Part shown: piece after piece, positions 7,113 to 8,962 of the stretch | Layout of the letters: the number at the start of each line of letters is the position of its first letter | Position numbering within the stretch: the stretch's first letter is position 1 | From: an uncultured Bacteroidota bacterium | Lineage (GTDB): Bacteria > Bacteroidota > Bacteroidia > JADZBD01 | Reading direction: 5' to 3' | NCBI GenBank assembly: GCA_937924855.1 | Contig: CALEYQ010000013.1 | Location: 1-8,962 of the forward strand | DNA length: 8,962 bases | Translations under genes and position numbers: made by a program | Notes under the pieces: model-generated | Databases searched by the model: none | Told to the model about the DNA's origin: nothing | What the model saw: the letters and a program-made list of their open reading frames with translations, nothing else

Positions 7113-7113
7113 G

Positions 7114-7121
7114 TACCTTTA
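7114..7121 (+). promoter_or_regulatory. Candidate -7 box of the GWxTD gene
   Basis: TACCTTTA matches TAnnTTTG except for the last base. A second, similar box, TACCTTTT, lies 23 bp upstream at 7091-7098. Initiation from the nearer box would give a leader of about 35-40 nt before the ATG at 7163. No clear TTTG lies at the ideal -33 spacing. Confidence 0.3.
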
Positions 7122-7162
7122 TAAAGTAGATTCTTACATCCCCTCAATTCAAAGCTAATATC

Positions 7163-8632
7163 ATGAAACGCTTTACTTTATTTCTGATACTGCTTCTGGC
7201 AGGGGTTATTGGGCTGAAAGCATCCGATGTGGTTGCACTTTTATCCTATTCAACGTTTAAAAGCCCGGAGAAAGGTCCCTATGTGGAAACCTATCTGACG
7301 GTTTTCGGAAATACCGTAGTTCATAAAAAAAATAAAGCCGGCAATTTTCAAGGGCAAATAGAAGTGTCGCTTTTATTCAAACAAAACGACAGTATCAAAG
7401 GTATTTCCAAATTTACTTTGGCCGGTCCTGAAATTGCAGATACAACTAAGGGCTTTACCAATTTTTTAGATTTACAGCGGTTTGCCCTTCCCAATGGAAT
7501 CTATAAACTCGAATTTTCTATTGCCGATAAAAACCGGCCCAAGGGCAAAGAATATAAAGGAGAACTGGAGGTGGTGGTAAGCTTCAGAGATGATATTCTT
7601 TCCATGTCCGATATTGAATTTGTGGAATCTTATACCAAGGCTTCAAGTCCCGGCCCGCTCACCAAATCCGGCTATGATCTGGTGCCTTATGTTTCTAACT
7701 TCTTTCCCGAGAATCTTGGGAAAATAACCTTCTATGGAGAAATTTATAATGCCCAGGCTATTTTGGGAACCGATACCCGTTTTCTGGCTACTTACTACAT
7801 TGAAAATTATATCAACCGGATAAAACTACCCAGCTTTTCAAGGTTCAGCACCCACAATACCTCTCCGGTGGTAGTATTACTATCGGAGTTATCAATAGCC
7901 GATCTGCCGTCCGGGGCCTATAACCTTGTGGTGGAGATCCGCGATAAAAACAATGAACTGGTGATGGAGAAGCGGGCATTTTTCCAGAGGAAAAACCCGA
8001 ATGCAAAGCTCGACGGTCCCGATATTCAAAGCGTGGATTTGAAAAATACCTTTGCTGAAAAGATTACTTCCGTCGATACCCTCCGCGATTTTATTCGCTC
8101 ATTGAGACCCATTTCAACGGAAAACGAAAAGAATTTTTCGGAAAATCAGGTGATCAACGGAGACCTTATTACCATGCAGAAATATTTCTACAGTTTCTGG
8201 ACTTCCCGCAATGCCCTTGATCCCGAAACCGCCTGGAAGCAATACAAATTCAGGGTTGACCAGGTAAACAAGATTTATTCAACCAATATTCATAAAGGCT
8301 ACGACACCGACCGGGGACGGGTTTTCCTGCAGTATGGACCACCGGATGATAAAACCATCAGCGAAAACGAGCCGAATGTTTATCCGTATGAAATCTGGCA
8401 TTATTATAAGTTAAAGGATCAGACCAACAAGCGTTTTGTGTTTTACAACCGCGATCTGGTAACAAACAATTACACCCTTCTGCACAGTGATGCCCGTGGT
8501 GAAATCAACGATTACCGCTGGCAGATGAAGTTAAAGGGTCGTACCCATCACTCCTCTGATCTGGATGTTACCGCCCCGGGTATGAATAATTACGGCGACC
8601 GGATAAACGATAATTTCCTGAATCCACGGTAA
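7163..8632 (+). CDS. Secreted GWxTD-domain protein
   Basis: 489 residues, a Bacteroidota-enriched family of unknown biochemical role. The signal peptide is MKRFTLFLILLLAGVIGLKA, cleaved before SD, placing the protein in the periplasm or envelope. Residues about 25-285 are beta-rich, with two similar-looking halves (the first ending near GELEVVVSF, the second near GAYNLVVEIRDKNNELVMEK), suggestive of Ig-like sandwiches. The GWxTD domain spans about 335-460: YFYSFWTSRN with Trp346, AWKQYKFRVDQVNKIYST, DRGRVFLQYGPPDD (Arg384 to Asp396) and YPYEIWHYY (407-415). The name-giving GWxTD motif is FWTSR here, a divergent form, while the YGPPD and YEIW motifs are intact. No T9SS C-terminal sorting domain was seen. 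The gene lies 126 bp after the PorE-like gene, behind palindromes and a -7-like box, and 40 bp before a glycosyltransferase. The family is confident; no function is assigned. Confidence 0.9.
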   Translation: MKRFTLFLILLLAGVIGLKASDVVALLSYSTFKSPEKGPYVETYLTVFGNTVVHKKNKAGNFQGQIEVSLLFKQNDSIKGISKFTLAGPEIADTTKGFTNFLDLQRFALPNGIYKLEFSIADKNRPKGKEYKGELEVVVSFRDDILSMSDIEFVESYTKASSPGPLTKSGYDLVPYVSNFFPENLGKITFYGEIYNAQAILGTDTRFLATYYIENYINRIKLPSFSRFSTHNTSPVVVLLSELSIADLPSGAYNLVVEIRDKNNELVMEKRAFFQRKNPNAKLDGPDIQSVDLKNTFAEKITSVDTLRDFIRSLRPISTENEKNFSENQVINGDLITMQKYFYSFWTSRNALDPETAWKQYKFRVDQVNKIYSTNIHKGYDTDRGRVFLQYGPPDDKTISENEPNVYPYEIWHYYKLKDQTNKRFVFYNRDLVTNNYTLLHSDARGEINDYRWQMKLKGRTHHSSDLDVTAPGMNNYGDRINDNFLNPR

Positions 8633-8635
8633 CTT

Positions 8636-8666
8636 TTTCCCGGATTTCCCTTTTTAAGTAACTTCG
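8636..8666 (+). promoter_or_regulatory. Weak candidate promoter of the glycosyltransferase gene
   Basis: TAACTTCG (8659-8666) matches TAnnTTTG with one mismatch. TTTC (8636-8639) lies 19 bp upstream as a possible -33 element. The box is 6 bp before the ATG at 8673, implying an almost leaderless transcript if real. Read-through from the GWxTD gene is the alternative. Confidence 0.25.
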
Positions 8667-8672
8667 CCCCTT

Positions 8673-8962
8673 ATGGAAACCAAGGCGGCCGTAGTAATCC
8701 TGAACTGGAATGGAATTCAGTTTCTGAAAAAGTTCCTGCCCGCCGTGGTGGAATCCTCCTCAGGCATTGCAAGGGTTATCGTGGCAGATAACGCTTCCAC
8801 CGACGAAAGTCGCCCCTGGACCCGTGAAAAATTTCCGGGGGTTGAATGGATTCAGCTTGACAATAATTATGGCTTTGCAGGCGGTTACAACCGGGCATTG
8901 CAGAAAATAAATGCCGAAATCTTTATCCTCCTCAATTCTGATGTTGAAGTAAACGGAAACTG
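8673..8962 (+). CDS. Family 2 glycosyltransferase, N-terminal fragment (cut by window end)
   Basis: 96 codons from ATG 8673 run off the right edge without a stop. The sequence shows the N-terminal half of a GT-A fold GT2 domain: strand AAVVILNWNGIQFLKKFLP (5-23), nucleotide-binding VIVADNASTDES (35-46), DNNYGFAGGYNRAL (63-76) and FILLNSDVEV (84-93), where NSDVEV is at the DxD metal-binding position. The LNWNG, DNASTD and GFAGGYNRAL pattern is typical of the rhamnosyltransferase-like subgroup that adds sugars to surface polysaccharides; acceptor and donor cannot be told from this fragment. The start fits the family, as little normally precedes the first strand. It lies 40 bp after the GWxTD gene on the same strand. 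Confidence 0.92.
   Translation, partial: METKAAVVILNWNGIQFLKKFLPAVVESSSGIARVIVADNASTDESRPWTREKFPGVEWIQLDNNYGFAGGYNRALQKINAEIFILLNSDVEVNGN

Noticed and set aside
966..8650. Recurring word ATTTCCC in intergenic regions (966, 2114, 8644; ATTTCCG at 7107)
   Set aside because: The same word is frequent inside genes here, and its distance to the -7-like boxes varies from 7 to 26 bp, so it does not behave like a promoter or operator element.
1..8962. Search by eye for tRNA, CRISPR, insertion sequence, prophage or toxin-antitoxin features
   Set aside because: No cloverleaf-like segment, regularly spaced direct repeats, transposase motifs, terminal inverted repeats or small paired reading frames were seen; the sequence is almost entirely filled by the listed genes.

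Overview
The window looks like a chromosomal, largely housekeeping segment from a member of the Bacteroidota. The lineage call rests on four things. Two gene products belong to families typical of that phylum: a PorE-like protein (TPR, five-bladed PD40 propeller, carboxypeptidase-regulatory-like domain, OmpA C-terminus) and a GWxTD-domain protein. The genes lack clear Shine-Dalgarno sequences. Matches to the Bacteroidota -7 promoter element TAnnTTTG lie close upstream of several start codons, the best being TACCTTTG before aroC. Signal peptides end in A-Q or A-S as is usual in the group. Genus cannot be told from the sequence.

Layout: all well-supported genes are on the + strand. In order: an uncharacterised secreted outer-membrane beta-barrel-like protein (about 180-962, without an ATG start); aroC, chorismate synthase (1016-2092); a large AsmA-family membrane-anchored protein with a long charged helical tail (2163-4964); the PorE-like protein (5006-7036); a GWxTD-domain secreted protein of unknown role (7163-8632); and the first 96 codons of a family 2 glycosyltransferase cut by the window edge (8673-8962). 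At the left edge a lysine-rich reading frame with an EF-hand-like DxNxDG motif runs off the minus strand (1-58) and is only weakly supported.

How the genes fit together: apart from aroC (last step of the shikimate pathway), the recognisable genes concern the cell envelope. These are a putative barrel, an AsmA-type protein expected to span the periplasm from the inner membrane, a peptidoglycan-binding OmpA-type protein that may belong to the type IX secretion system, a secreted GWxTD protein, and a glycosyltransferase that may build surface glycans. Gaps are short (41-126 bp), so co-transcription is possible, but promoter-like boxes before most genes suggest at least partly independent transcription. 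No tRNA, rRNA, CRISPR array, transposase, prophage gene or restriction/toxin module was seen, and no stretch longer than 300 bp lacks a gene. I found no convincing new multi-gene system. The points most worth a second look are the left edge with the ATG-less barrel gene, the PorE-like protein, the AsmA tail, and the palindromes before the AsmA and GWxTD genes.
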